Source of the DNA: Linnemannia elongata
Taxonomy: Eukaryota > Mortierellomycota > Mortierellomycetes > Mortierellales > Mortierellaceae
DNA: 64,000 nt
NCBI GenBank assembly: GCA_036320915.1
Contig: JAXBDG010000023.1
Coordinates: 372,001 to 436,000, forward strand
Reading direction: 5' to 3'
Part shown: one piece after another, positions 1 to 11,164 of the stretch
Layout of the letters: every line of letters begins with the position of its first letter
How positions within the stretch are numbered: position 1 is the stretch's first letter
Made by a program: the position numbers and the translations under genes
Notes under the pieces: generated by a model
The model's input: the letters and a program-made list of their open reading frames with translations, nothing else
The model's database searches: none
Told to the model about the DNA's origin: nothing

Positions 1-1822
1 GAAATTCGTTGTCCAAAGTGCACGCAGGACGAGATTGTCTGCTACTACTGCCCCAACTGTCTTTTTGACGTGCCAACAGCCAGTGTCAAGTCTGAGAAAC
101 ACAAGTACGTTTTCTTTCTCGAACCTGCATGTGTATTGGACAGGACAAAATTCAAGGAAAGATTGGCACATGTCACATCATTGGCCCTACTTATTAATTA
201 TTCAAAAGGGATTCTATCGTGATTTTCACATTCCGTAATTGCCCTAACCATGAGGTGTTTGCGATATCAACTACTATCATGCTTCCAACACAACTCTCTA
301 CTCACAGCCTAATTTTATTTTCCTTGCGATTGCAATAGGTGCTCGAGGAATTGCTTCGAGTGCCCTATATGCCAGAGTACCCTATCAGTCGTGTCAGAGG
401 ATCCAGATGCAGGAATGATTACAGCAGGAGTCGCCGCGCCAGGACAATACCACCTCGCCTGCAACATGTGCCAATGGAACTCACAGGAGATCGGAATGAA
501 CTTCGAAAAACCCACAGGACTCGCAGGTAATCCCATCGCGGACACATGGACTACCAGCTGCAAGTGTTTGCTTGTTCTGAATGAATGATAGCATCGCTGA
601 CCTATGACACCGTGTGCTACACATGATGATAGTGCAAATTCAAAAGACGGAGGATTCATTACCAGATGTCAAGGAGTTTGATCGACTCAAGGATCACCTG
701 GAAAAGTACTTCAGAGTTCACAGCTTGAAGCCAGGTCTCCCCTCATCCCTCTTGACCTCGATCCAATCAGGGACTCTTCAGTCACTCCGCTATGTCTCCA
801 CCTCAAATCACAAAGCCCAGCAGAGTGACGACATTGCACATTACACGCCTGCTGTTCAAGTTATGGAGGATACCGAGAATCTGGAGAAACTCATGTCCAT
901 CACAAGTTTGAGCGAGACAACCACTATGAAGCAGCGACTCCGACAACTGCAGAACCAAACATACTCGACACAGCGACTCCAGCCACAAAGGATACATCTG
1001 CGGATTAAAAAGTCGAGACGATGCAGGTCTTGTCGCCATATCCTGGTCAAGCCCGAGCAAAAGGCTCAGGCGACAGGCTTCAAGATCAACCTCATTGCCC
1101 TGTAAGTTGAATCCACTTTTTCATTGTCTGGATTCTCATTTTTTGAGCCAAGATTGACTTAGCGATATATCGTCACTCAATGCTTCAAAATATCGTAGGA
1201 GCCAACTTCCCAACATTACAATTGCAGGACTTCAGCCCATGATCGTTCAGACAGTGTCGCGTGTCATTCTCAGATTCACCAACCCACGACACGAGGAGGC
1301 ACACATCTCTCTTCGATACGGCGATGGAGCCATCCCCAACCACGGAGTCGTCATTCACTCGCCCTCCTTCACTGTATCACCCTTCAACGAGGTCTGGGAG
1401 TACGAGGTCGGCACTATGGTTACAGCACCTGGAGCAGTACAGGAGGACGTCTATGAACGCACTGCCAACTCGACCAGCATCGCCTTGGATATCACCCCGG
1501 CCGCTGCCGGTGAAGTCAAGGTAACCATTGGATGACTGACAATCGGATCAGGGATCAGGGGAATAAGACTTAATGTTACTTCCCGATCTAAACATTGCTT
1601 TCGTTCTTTTCTTACGCACCTATTTTCCAGATCCCGCTTCTGGTGACATTCACATTCAAGTCGCACAAGCTGCAGTCGGACACTGACCCATCGGCATTAC
1701 CGACACAGCTGGTTGTCAGCGGGTCAAAGGACCACCCAGCACCCGAGTCTGAACTCATTGACAAGACAGTTGCCTTTTGGACCGTCATTGGCTTTGGCGA
1801 GGCCCTACCTACGTTTTCATAG
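1..1822 (+). CDS. Dynactin subunit 4 (p62 family), 5' end missing
   Basis: Subunit of the dynactin complex; p62 sits in the pointed-end group of the Arp1 filament and helps dynein bind cargo (family knowledge). Exons read as 1-104, 339-526, 633-1101, 1199-1520 and 1631-1822; all junctions are GT/AG and the phases join without a break, giving about 424 residues. The N-terminal part has closely spaced cysteine pairs (CPKC, CYYCPNC, then CSRNCFECPIC and CNMC), the treble-clef type zinc-binding region of p62. The C-terminal half is a beta-rich stretch ending in FWTVIGFGEALPTFS. The true start lies left of the window. An ordinary housekeeping gene, with no sign of breakage. Family assignment rests on recognising the cysteine pattern and the C-terminal region. 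Confidence 0.88.
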
Positions 1823-2440
1823 CCTTTGAAACCTCGCTAAGGCCAATATCATCGATTGGTCTGTTACTCAGTATGCATGGAACCTACTAAAACAAACAAA
1901 ATTATGCGAGAGGACTTGAGTGCGAACAAGCGAAAATAAAAAAGAAACCGGGAAACATATAGAAACACGATCTCAAATGTTTCTCGGTCGCTTGCTTGCA
2001 TTCTTTTTTTTTAGTTTTTATTCTATCTTTGCCTCAGCCTTGGGAAGAGCAAATCGAAAGAGAGAAAAGAGGAAACAAAAGTACAACGATAATGCGCAAT
2101 ATGTTGTTTTACATAGCGTTTTTATGATCTCAGACGATCCATCCATTGACTCGCCCAGTACCCGGATCCTTCTTCCTCCTTTCATATTCTTGCTCCTCTT
2201 TTCACATCCTTTATTGTTCTTACATGAATATTATTGTGTGAACCATTGGATTCCAAGTTCAGTCACTATCCTCTGTCCAACACCACAGCCAAACAGGCAG
2301 ACAACTCCTCACATTACACAACCACACTTGACCTCCAGTCCTCCTCAAACGCGATGGCCTCTCATATACATCCGTCATTAGTTTCTCAAGCGCAATGCGG
2401 CTGTATATTCTACGCTGACGAACAAAGATGCAGTAAAAAA
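1823..2440. other. Intergenic, AT-rich, no gene seen
   Basis: Follows the dynactin stop codon. Contains AT-rich 3' flank and pyrimidine-rich sequence around 2160-2350. The open frames here have no recognisable domain or signal peptide. Confidence 0.5.
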
Positions 2441-2444
2441 GGGG

Positions 2445-2830
2445 GGGGTGGCCGGGTGGACTAGCCGGACGGTACAGGATCAAAAATTATGTAGTGCGGT
2501 AGTCTGATGGTATGGGATCAGAAAAAAAGTGTAGCCGGGCTGTTAGGGATCAACATAAAGGAGTGTAACCGGGCTGTTAGGGATCAGCAAAAAAGAGGGT
2601 AGCCGGTCGGGCAAGGGATAATAAATAGGAAGGATTGTCAGTTGGGTAAAGTATGAAAAAGGGGGAGGTAGTAACCGGTTGAGTAAAGGACCAAAATAGG
2701 AGGTTAGCCGGGTGGTATGGGATAAAGAAAAAGAGAGGATATCCGGTAGTGAAGGATCAAAGAAAAGGAGGGCAGCCAGGTGATACAGGGTTAAATAAAA
2801 TGAAGTGACAACCGTATGGAAAGAGATCCA
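2445..2830. repeat. Degenerate minisatellite, ~43-bp unit
   Basis: About nine imperfect units that alternate a 'tagccgggctg' type block with a 'gggatcaaaa' type block and an A-rich spacer. Unit length drifts between roughly 35 and 48 bp. The right-hand units run into the dispersed repeat annotated next, so the minisatellite may be one end of that element. Confidence 0.75.
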
Positions 2831-3175
2831 AAAGAAAGTCAATGAACAGTATCTTCATCAAGGAGGAAGACGCAAGAAGAAGGACGGTGAGAGTGAAGTT
2901 GAAAGGGCGAAGTAGGAGGGGGAAAGGCAAGAAGAGAGGGCAAGGTGGGACGGAGAGAGGAAAGGAGTGATAAGGCCGAACTTGACCCAAGTCGAGATCG
3001 AGTTATTCTTCTTGTGCCACTAAAAAGGGACTCTGCCTTAATCTGATCCAGCCAAATTTCGACTCCACGTTTGAGATGAGTCTGTAACGAGGAAAATACC
3101 CAGCCAGCGATCATATCTGTGAGACCGATAGAGTGGACCAACTGAACATCGTCGTGATATCTTACATGACATGTT
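2640..3175 (+). repeat. Dispersed repeat, copy 1 (partner at 30430-30905)
   Basis: The segment shares an ordered series of blocks with 30430-30905 in the same orientation: a 'gatccaaaagaaag' block, 'tcttcatcaa', a purine-rich stretch, 'cttgtgccacta', 'tctgatc', and 'tatgagaccgatagagt' near the end ('tgtgagaccgatagagt' here). The copies differ by many substitutions and indels, so the duplication is old. No coding potential was recognised. Either an old transposon family or a duplicated intergenic block. Confidence 0.7.
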
Positions 3176-3464
3176 TTTGCCCTTCGCCCATTTCATTTGT
3201 CCAAAGTGTCGTCCCGGTGACTGGAACCAGAGGCTCCCATGATATTTGTTCTTGATCTCATCTGGACCCTTACTGTGAACAGTCGAGTGCCTTGCTTGCG
3301 TAACAATCAACATCATCTCAACTCCAGTATATCTCCTTGTATTAAATAGAACTCTAACGTTACTTTTAACCCTCTTGATCTTGCTTCGTTTCCTCCATTC
3401 AATATGTCTGTACACATGGCTAGACATATGGAAGCAAGGGAACTCTTTCCCGCTCGCTGTCTCC

Positions 3465-3472
3465 TATAAAAA
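3465..3472 (+). promoter_or_regulatory. TATA box of the 3618 secreted-protein gene
   Basis: TATAAAAA lies about 150 nt upstream of the start codon at 3618, followed by a pyrimidine-rich leader. Confidence 0.5.
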
Positions 3473-3617
3473 CGTTCTTAACTCTCTCCGTTCTGCCCAT
3501 TATTCTTTTGATCTTCATCGCTATCTCTTTCTTCCCTATTTATTTTCTCTCATCAAGCTATTTCACCATTCCTCCCTTCCCGCTATTCGTCTTTCTTTCT
3601 CTCCCATACGATTCATC

Positions 3618-4261
3618 ATGAAATTCTTGACCATCGCCCTTGTCCTCTCCACCATGGCATGCATTGGTACAGAAGGTAAATTACACAACACACTATGGCG
3701 TCTAGCTTTCCTCTTCTAAGATAAAATATATGCCACGTCTCCCTCTACCTACCAAAATCTAACAGTGATACTCGATAAAAAAATTAAAAAAAAATAGCGC
3801 GCAGCCTGAGCGCTCGTTCCAAGTCACCCCTGAGCCGGTTCTCCGCCCCCCTAAAGCGAGACGTCTGTCTCGAGAACTGGAATTTATTCTCGTCTATCCT
3901 AAGAGACATCAACAAGAACGCCCAGACCCTCAAAGCTGACCCCATCATCTTCAACTCCCCCACCGTAACATCGGCGCAACTCTCAGAAGTCCAATCCAGC
4001 CTGGATCACATCAACACACTAAGCGGTGAGAAAACCAACTATCTCGAGACCGCCGAGGAAGCTGAACTTGCCGACATCCGCACCGCTTCAGGAGCCATGG
4101 CTGAGGACGCTGACAGAATCTTTAAGGCGACGAGTGAGGCTGTAGAGAGTGCAGGGCTTCTGGCGAGACGGGCTAGGGATTTGGCGTTGGTTGTCCAGGC
4201 GCTGTATGATGGGGAGTGTGGAGCTGTGGAGTATGCGCCGGCCGCTCAGGAGGGGCATTGA
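3618..4261 (+). CDS. Secreted helical protein, unknown function
   Basis: Two exons, 3618-3675 and 3798-4261, joined by a 122-nt intron (gtaaat...aatag), give about 173 residues. Exon 1 encodes a signal peptide (MKFLTIALVLSTMACIG). A dibasic stretch (APLKRDV) follows near residue 40, a possible Kex2-type cleavage site. The remainder is rich in Ala, Glu, Leu and Ser with a long amphipathic helical pattern, and has one cysteine soon after the KR site (DVCLEN) and one near the C-terminus (GECG) that could pair. No known domain was recognised. Exon 2 lacks an early Met, so the gene is easy to miss without the intron. It stands alone, with a TATA box upstream. Confidence 0.65.
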
Positions 4262-5052
4262 AAAGATGAGGGACACTTTGATGAACCTAAACGATGGATC
4301 TTTCGCTGTGAGCCACGGTTTTGTTTTTGTTTCTCGCCTTTCTAGTTTTGAGAATATATAAGGTCAATTCTCTTTTTTTCTGGTCGTTTTGTAAAATCTA
4401 AACAGCTTTTCAACGTAAACGACGAGGGAGGGATAGCCTGGGCAACTGGATGGATCTATTCGAGACTTTTTACGGATGCGTTTGAGTTTCTTTGGTCCGG
4501 TGTACACTTAACATTCACCTTAATTGTTAAAGGCAAGCGAAATCTTAATATCTAATTAAATCACATCATTGCGATGGCAAAAAGTGGTGTTGACGCAATG
4601 TGATTCCTGCCTGTATTCTGAATGTCAAGATGAAGAAATTCAACCAAGCGAGAATAAACAGCAGGAATAGCTATGATTCTCAAGGCAGCCAAGTGCTTCT
4701 TCATCTAATTAGTGACGCACGTGAATGGATTAACAAGATTTCCGCTGTCTCTAACTACTATCTAGCGAAACCGCAGCCAAGGAAACGAGCTAGCAAAAAT
4801 ATGTTGGGAAAAAAACCCCTTTTGAGCTTGACTCTAGTCTGGCACTGCGAAAAGAAATATGTGGTGCAGAATAGACAATACCTTTGACGCCAGTGAGACA
4901 GCCTTCTGTTACTTCAATCTAAACTGTATGTTTTGCAGGTTATTTTTTACGACTTAATAAGGATTCTCTTGGTTTATTTTAACACACTCGCAAAAGCAAA
5001 AAAAGGGTGAGGAAGGCGGAACAGCGGCCAAAGGAATCAGTCTCCCGAGTTT
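4262..5052. other. Intergenic, no gene seen
   Basis: AT-rich DNA between convergent genes. An open frame at 4600-4887 has no signal peptide, domain or plausible context and is not called. Confidence 0.5.
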
Positions 5053-5559
5053 TCACTGGTGTCTCCAGAATACGGGAACGTTGGGTGGCGTCCAATCAAT
5101 TCCGGCGGCTGTGTGGTCTTGATTGCACACAAAATCGGCGCCTTCAAAGCGAACGACCGTACCTTGCGCGTAAAACTGGCCTTGTGTCCAGGTGGGAGGC
5201 TGAGCGACCTTTGGCTCTGACTCAGGGCCGATGATGTCACATACATTTTCGTGCCTGTTGAAATGACCATTGATGGCCCAGTTAAGGTAGCCTCCGTCGC
5301 CGAGCAACTCAAATCTTCCTTTGGCGGCCGGGTTGAAGCCGTATACCGGAAGTTCTCCTTTAAATTTTTCGGAGTATCCTTCGCACTTGTGCTCCACCCA
5401 GCAAACAACGAAAGTCCACCCTGGATTTTGGTCAACCAAGTGCTGAACGAGGTTCTTGTTGGCCTCGGCTCGATTGTCCTTGTCTTGTTGGATCAAGGCA
5501 TCTATGCCTCTCCATATTCCATCGGCAATTATACCACCTAGAGCTCCGACCATAGCCAT
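5053..5559 (-). CDS. Protein with C-terminal CBM5/12-like domain
   Basis: A single coding exon of 168 residues. The C-terminal ~50 residues (TWTQGQFYAQGTVV...FVC..DHTA...DWTPP...W) follow the aromatic and Cys/His pattern of carbohydrate-binding module family 5/12, which binds chitin or cellulose in other proteins. The N-terminal ~110 residues carry a W.FVVCWVEHKCE stretch and a GDGGYLNWAINGH motif that I do not recognise as a named domain. There is no classical signal peptide: the start MAMVGALGGIIADGI looks like a short amphipathic or hydrophobic segment. A 5' leader intron is likely at 5569-5687 (gtaagt...tgtcag). A TATA box is at 5805-5812. The target could be the fungus's own chitin; that is inference. 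Confidence 0.7.
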   Translation of the reverse strand: MAMVGALGGIIADGIWRGIDALIQQDKDNRAEANKNLVQHLVDQNPGWTFVVCWVEHKCEGYSEKFKGELPVYGFNPAAKGRFELLGDGGYLNWAINGHFNRHENVCDIIGPESEPKVAQPPTWTQGQFYAQGTVVRFEGADFVCNQDHTAAGIDWTPPNVPVFWRHQ

Positions 5560-5689
5560 TGGGATAGTCTGACATATAGTGGATCACTCAGATTTGTTAG
5601 AAAAATGTCAAGTAACAATCTCACTCCTTATAGCAAAGCACAGCACCTTTTCGTGGTGACAACGGGAAGTAATTGTCATAAACTTACAC

Positions 5690-6115
5690 TTGACAAGGAT
5701 TGAAAAGATGTGATCTTGGTGTAGGGGCTGAGATGAGTCTTGTGTGCTGTATAGAGGCAGCGTCCTTTTGTTGTTGCTGTTGGGGCGCTATCCTCAATTG
5801 CTTCTTTTATATGCGATTTTCTCATCCAAGAGTTTCCTCGAATCATGCAACAGTTCCTCTTGTGCGTCTTTCCCTTCCATAAGTACCTCTCATCTCTTTT
5901 TTGCAAGCTCTCTCTTTGTCTTTGTAGTTGCCTTTGCACGCACTTTTTGATTTCCTGCGTACCCTTTTGCGCATCTTTTTCTTCATCGCCTTACTTCTTT
6001 GCATGCCTTCCTTCTCATTAGCGCCTCTTCTCTCCATGTGCCTTGACCCTTTATGCGTACAGTTGAAATGCATGCAAGGAAAAAAGAGACAGTAAAAGGG
6101 AGAAAGTTTTCCTGC
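5690..6115. other. Upstream region of the CBM5/12-like gene, no gene seen
   Basis: Holds the leader and TATA box of the leftward gene, then pyrimidine-rich DNA. Open frames on the minus strand are basic and low-complexity and look like artefacts. Confidence 0.45.
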
Positions 6116-6120
6116 CGTAA

Positions 6121-6240
6121 TCCAGGGATAGCTGCCTTATGGCAGCCAAGCGTACATAGCAATGTTGCTTCTTGATTCTTCAGTATCGGCTCTTTCAATC
6201 CTTGCTTCATTAGTCGCGCTGTGGTGAATTGACTTTGTTC
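6121..6240 (+). repeat. 28S rRNA-derived fragment (short)
   Basis: Matches, with many changes, the part of 25S/28S rRNA that begins at 'cagggataactggct' and runs through the 'aagcgttcatagcgac' and 'tcgatgtcggctct' blocks. After 'ggctct' it departs from rRNA and continues as 'atccttgcttcattag', a junction also found in the copy at 16880. Not a functional rRNA gene. Confidence 0.7.
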
Positions 6241-6780
6241 ACTAAGAAGGTCGGAAATTGTCAAAGTGTTTTAATGCATATAATCTCATTAAAACGCTAC
6301 CTGAGTATAACTTGTGGGCTCGAAGAAGACTGTAGGTATTGCGTGGGCTACGTATGAGAGGTAATATTATGAGACTCCACACACATGTTTTAAGGATAAT
6401 TATGAGAAAGTCGAAAACATCTACTAGTGGAGCGACCATATCCACCCGTTTCCAGCTCCTTTAGACTTTTTGTTGGTTTGACTCAAAAGGTTGGGTATCC
6501 TTGCAAGGATGTAGGCGCATCACATTTTACCAGCCGTCACTCGCATGGAAAGCGTCTGTATCTGGTCTAGAAAAACAGACGGAAAAGGAGTTGCTGCGGA
6601 AGGATAGAGGAACCCCATAAAAAGCAAGAGACTGTTGAAAGGAGATTGAGGGACACTGAAAACCAAGAAACATTGAACAAAGATCAAGGGGCTTAAGAAA
6701 TAGCTCAAAGGTGCTGGGAAACGATCAAGAGATGCTGGATTTTGGATAGATACACCCTAGAAATTGTTTGGTACGCGACA
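6240..6780. other. Intergenic, no gene seen
   Basis: AT-rich sequence without a supported coding frame or a recognised repeat. Confidence 0.4.
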
Positions 6781-6827
6781 CGTGCATTTCTTTTTTTTCC
6801 ACATGCACTAGGACTTTCCCGCACACT

Positions 6828-7052
6828 CCTTTTTTTTCATGCGCTCTGCATATCTTTTCTTCTCTTTCAACTCACGCCATTACATGTCCCCACAGATCTT
6901 TTTCTTTTTTTTTTTTCATGCTCTGTGCATATCTTTTCTTTTCCGACACTCACACCATTACACGTCCTCACACATCTTTTTCTTTTTTTTTCATGCGCTG
7001 TGCAGATCTTTTCTTTTCCGATACTCACGCCATTACACGCTCCCGCACACCT
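6828..7052 (+). repeat. Tandem repeat, three ~75-bp units
   Basis: Units at about 6828-6897, 6898-6976 and 6977-7051. Each has a T-rich run, 'catgcgctgtgca', 'atcttttctttt', and 'actcacgccattacac'. Length varies mostly in the T-run. The open frames across it only reflect the repeat. Confidence 0.85.
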
Positions 7053-7615
7053 TTTATTTATTCGTGAATTACACATAACACTATTCTGGTGGTCTTCATG
7101 CCTCGAGTCGCCATTCTTCATTGATCTACTCATCTCTTCAACGCTCTAGAGCATGACACACCACTACAACTTTTACTCTAGAACAACTTCTCTTAAAAGT
7201 TAGTAGGTGGAATTACGTTCTCTTGCTGCTACATGTGACAAAGGCGCGTCCTGAGACTAACCTCAAATATTACACAATAGTTGTAGAAATGAAAGTGATA
7301 TTTTACGCTCTGGTTCTTTCTTGACCGTGCCTCTTGATAATCCCGATTGCTAGAGTGATCTGAAGAAGTGCCGAAGCGACTCACTGGCCTTGAACGATAC
7401 TTTAATAAAAGCAGAGCAAGAGAGTGTGAACAACGGATAAGAGGAGACAAAAGTACTGAGAAAAAAGACCAGAGGGTAGATAAGGAGATAAAAGTGAAAG
7501 GGCAAAAAGACAAGATGAGGTTTATGGTGTCTTGTAGTAGTGGATATGCGGGTCCAGCTACTCGTTTCAAAGGCGTTTTTCCAGGGTTGAGGAGTCAAGA
7601 AGAACATAGATGAGG
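7053..7615. other. Intergenic, no gene seen
   Basis: Mixed AT-rich DNA with a purine-rich stretch at 7400-7520. No supported coding frame. Confidence 0.4.
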
Positions 7616-7616
7616 C

Positions 7617-7790
7617 TTTAAATGGTGTCGTAAGGCGGCCAAACAAAGCGATGTAGATGCGCAGTTCCAGCTGGGACAGATGTACTTGGAGGAGCAGAAC
7701 GATGCCGAAGCAGCTATATTGGAAGCAAAAATCAGACGGGCCAAAAAAACAAGAAGAGAAAAAAGGAAGAAGAAAGAAATGCTACTGCTT
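7617..7790 (+). pseudogene. Sel1-repeat gene remnant
   Basis: Translation from 7623 gives a stretch containing CRKAAKQSD, DAQFQLGQMYL and DAEAA, which follows the Sel1-like repeat pattern (a xxKAAxQGDxxAQxxLGxMY helix pair). Only one repeat is visible; upstream the frame closes and downstream it turns into a Lys/Arg-rich run. Full Sel1 proteins carry many such repeats, so this is probably a decayed fragment. A single exon of a larger gene cannot be excluded. Confidence 0.45.
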
Positions 7791-7799
7791 TGCTCCTTA

Positions 7800-9422
7800 C
7801 TTCTGCAGCTCGTCATCTATCAGGGCTAAACAGGCATGCACCTGTTGTTTCATGCTCTTCTACGCTCTGCACTTTTCCCGCTGTGCACTCTGGCGGACCA
7901 CTGACGGTGAGAAAATCGTTATCACCCAGCACTTGCTTCAGCGTATGAGCAACCATATCGACATCAGTGTCTGCAGGCGGCGAGCTTTCAGATACGTCGC
8001 GATTTGAAGGAACATCAGGGCTATCTCCACCTCCGTGAGTGTTGTTTTGCCTGCCAAGTTTTCACCCCAGGTTGTTAGTTATCGTGTGGGCCCAGGTTGC
8101 CAACATTTCTGGGGGGTGGATTCGAACCTAACGCAAGAGTAGGTCTTGTCCTGGTTCCATTGAACTCGAAATGCCATGGATGTTGGATTTCGTTTATCAC
8201 GTGACTTCCGCCACCAACTCGACGCTTGCCACCAATCCGGCACGACTCAGCTCGACGCTCCGAGGGTACCTTTATGCCGTACTGGACTTCTATCTTTAAA
8301 ATGAAACATTTCAAACCCGCACACACTTTTTCTGAGATCTTTCAGATCATCGCACTCCTGGCGAGTGGGAGGTAATGGACACAATAGAACTGCAATGAGT
8401 ACGAGAGGGAAAAAGAAAGATAATGTTATTAACATCGACCATTTCTCAAAGGAAAAGGGGAGGAGAAAATGCTTCAGCCGCTATGGAGGCTTTCCCGAAA
8501 ATGGAGTGTGTCCTTATCGAGAAAATACCCTCCTGATTTTGTTTTCTTTTTGGTTGACGAAGTGAGAAAGCCACATCTCGGCCTTGTACAGGCTATCGAA
8601 CCTGGTCAGAGATAAGATGAATAAAAACAACATGTCCTACACGTCACTAGATAGGGTATAACTTTATCCATACAATCCCCCGGACCCTGACATTCTCTCC
8701 CCTTGCCTGTTCCTGCAGTGTACAAAAGGGTTCCTAACACATCGTCTCCTGACATTTCGCCATGGCTCCACTGCTGTAAAAGGGGGTTAATATGCTGTTG
8801 TACCTCAGGATGGCTGAATATTGGGCTGAATTGTGGGCTGACTATTGGTTTAAATATTGACTGAACATTGGCTGAACATGGGCTGAAATTTGGGATTATT
8901 GGACATTGGGGCCTTGGCACTGACTAACGTTACCATTGAAAAAGTTGAAACTAAAAATTAATATGCGTTTTTTGTGTAAAAGTCCTTCCATCGGTGGGTC
9001 TAGACAATGATGAAAAAGTAATGCTTTAGATGAGTCTATTTCTAGCTCAAATCTGTATTGTCCAGAGTCTCAAAACCTTCACCTTCACACCATTAAGCTC
9101 TGTGTGTTCTGGTGAATGACTTTCAAAACACCAAAAAAGGGGTGTTGCGAATCTAACACCTAACATTCTTGTACGACTTTGTGCGACTGGCACTTTGAAA
9201 ATTAAAAACACCCGTCAGGCATAACCCGTTTTTCACTCAGTGGCTCACCTGAGAGCTGTAGTGGCTGATATATCAAATTGTGGCTTAGAATTCAAGCAAT
9301 GCCAAGGAAATCTTAACTTTGAGTGAGGCAAGCCCACACACAGCCAAACTTTACCTACTAGTAAATAAACACGACCTAAGCCAAGATGTTGTAGCTGGGA
9401 TGGCCCTTCTAAAATCCAATCG
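7800..9422. other. Intergenic; short degenerate repeat at 8810-8900
   Basis: No supported gene. At about 8810-8900 a 'tggctgaacat' type motif of 12-16 bp recurs six or seven times with drift. A 'ggattcgaacc' motif at 8112-8122 resembles a tRNA B box on the minus strand, but no tRNA fold surrounds it. Confidence 0.45.
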
Positions 9423-9429
9423 TATAAAA
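9423..9429 (+). promoter_or_regulatory. TATA box of the RTA1-like gene
   Basis: TATAAAA about 150 nt upstream of the start codon at 9581. Confidence 0.5.
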
Positions 9430-9580
9430 GTGCATGCAATTGAGTTGCAATCCCCCAATCTACCAGGAACAGAAACACACCGATCTCCATCCTGGCTTAA
9501 CGCGGCCTAACTCAGGAAAGCACGGCAAAACAACAACAACACTGACAAAAGATCTCTCAGCTCCCACCCTCTCGTCTCAA

Positions 9581-10705
9581 ATGGAAGAACACTACAGAAT
9601 CATCAAGTACAAGCCCAACGTCGCTGGTAATATCGTCATCGGCGGACTGTACGCGATCCAAAGCTTTGTGTTCTTGTTCTACATCATCCGCCACAAAGAT
9701 AAATGGGCCTTATGTCTCCCCTTGGGTGCCATCGCTTCCTCCATTGGCTACTTTCTCAGACTCAGCTTGGATCCTGAAAACGTCTCCTTAATTCTCTACG
9801 TTCTCCAGAGCATGTTTATTATCGCTACACCATCTGCCTTCTTGGCATTCAACTACATGCTCTACGGTAGACTTCTTACCGCGATTGATCCCCAGTTTGG
9901 TCCCGACAAATCCCACTCCAAAATGGAAAAGTCTCGCTACTCCTGTATCCCACCGCAGATCGTCGGACGCGTCTTTATCATATCAGACATCACCACTTTC
10001 CTCATCCAAGTCGCAGCAGGAGGCATGCTGGGTGCTGCGGGAGGCAATAACCCGTCGCTCGCGAAGTTTGGTGACACGCTATACCTAGTCGGTGTCTGTG
10101 CCCAAGGTGCGTGCTACTTTCTGTTCACCGTCTTGCTGACGGTTACTTTGATGAGGCTGGTCGCCGAGAGACAGAGGGCAGGAGCTGATCGCTTTGGAAA
10201 GAGCTGGATGGGTCTCGACCACAACACCTTGATAACAGCTAGCGCTCTCTACTTTTCGTCTTTGTTCATTACTGTAAGTACTCTCTTTCAGTCTCTATTC
10301 GCGGGTCACTTTTATACACAGTCTTTGATCGATTACTAACCAATACCTCGATTTCTTTGCTCCAGCTCCGATCCGTTTACCGCATCATCGAATTTATTCA
10401 AGGCCACGACGGATATTTGGTCAGCAAAGAAGGTAATGATCGAGCCTGACGACAACAGAAAGCATACTTGGATTTCACCAAAGAGCAGAGTACTCATGTT
10501 TCCATCCATTCGCTTTCTAGTCTTCTTGTTTTTCCTTGATGCGGTGCCTCTTATATTGGCTATCGGTATCTGGGCTATTGTTTGGCCCACTGTGCCTCTC
10601 AACAAGATTGCAGCTCAGGTTCGAGATGGAGCGCAAATGTATTACATGGAGCCCGGCAATTCTCGACACCATCTTCCGAGCAGCGCAAGCTCTGTTGTAA
10701 ACTAG
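9581..10705 (+). CDS. RTA1-like seven-helix membrane protein
   Basis: Exons 9581-10273, 10366-10432 and 10491-10705, with introns of 92 and 58 nt, give about 324 residues. Phases agree at both junctions; the last one yields a Glu-Val-Leu join just before the final helix. About seven hydrophobic segments are visible: GGLYAIQSFVFLFYII, ALCLPLGAIASSIGYFL, LILYVLQSMFIIATPSAFLA, VFIISDITTFLIQVAAGG, CYFLFTVLLTVTLMRLV, LITASALYFSSLFIT and FLVFLFFLDAVPLILAIGIW. The F..SD..TF..Q..GGG pattern of segment four is typical of the fungal RTA1 family (lipid-translocating exporter or stress-induced proteins, including Rta1 and Rsb1 of yeast). The exact substrate cannot be told. Upstream in-frame Met codons lie near the TATA box, so the start at 9581 is preferred. 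Confidence 0.85.
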
Positions 10706-11160
10706 CAGATCGCCGAGGCTAGTTCGATTTAGGGCTTGACATCACCCCACCACCCCACCTGCGCTCTTCGATTGCAACAGATGTTGTGCACGCGCATACC
10801 ATACGTGAGATGTTTAGCAGTTGCTAGTCGCAACGGTTGCATGTATACTCACACGAGATGAAGACTATAAATAAAATACCAGAAAATGAAGAGAACGGGT
10901 GTCTATTTAGCACAACTCCTTTTTTCACATATTCTCGCACATAAACCCACATCTATTTACCTTAAACAACCAGCAGCAAGGCAGGGTCATAAAATCAAGT
11001 ACATACGGCAGAGATAGGAAAGAGATGGAAGTGTATGAAAAGAGGGGTTAAGGGCAGAGAATGGATATGGCAAAAAACAGAAACAGCAGGGGGGGGGGGG
11101 GGGGGGGGGGAGGGGATTCAGTGCAAAGAGTGAGCGTAGCAAGAGAATAGGGGACAAATG
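10706..11160. other. 3' flank; poly-G tract at ~11090-11111
   Basis: Contains an AATAAA-type signal near 10870 (aaataaaatacc) for the RTA1-like gene and a run of about 22 G residues at 11090-11111. No gene seen. Confidence 0.55.
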
Positions 11161-11164
11161 GCTT

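Noticed and set aside
4600..4887. 95-residue plus-strand frame between two genes
   Set aside because: It has no signal peptide, domain or promoter context, and the composition is near random.
8095..8180. tRNA gene or tRNA-derived SINE suggested by a 'ggttcgaatcc' B-box on the minus strand
   Set aside because: The bases around the motif do not form a T-arm stem, and no acceptor stem or A-box partner was found at the right distance.
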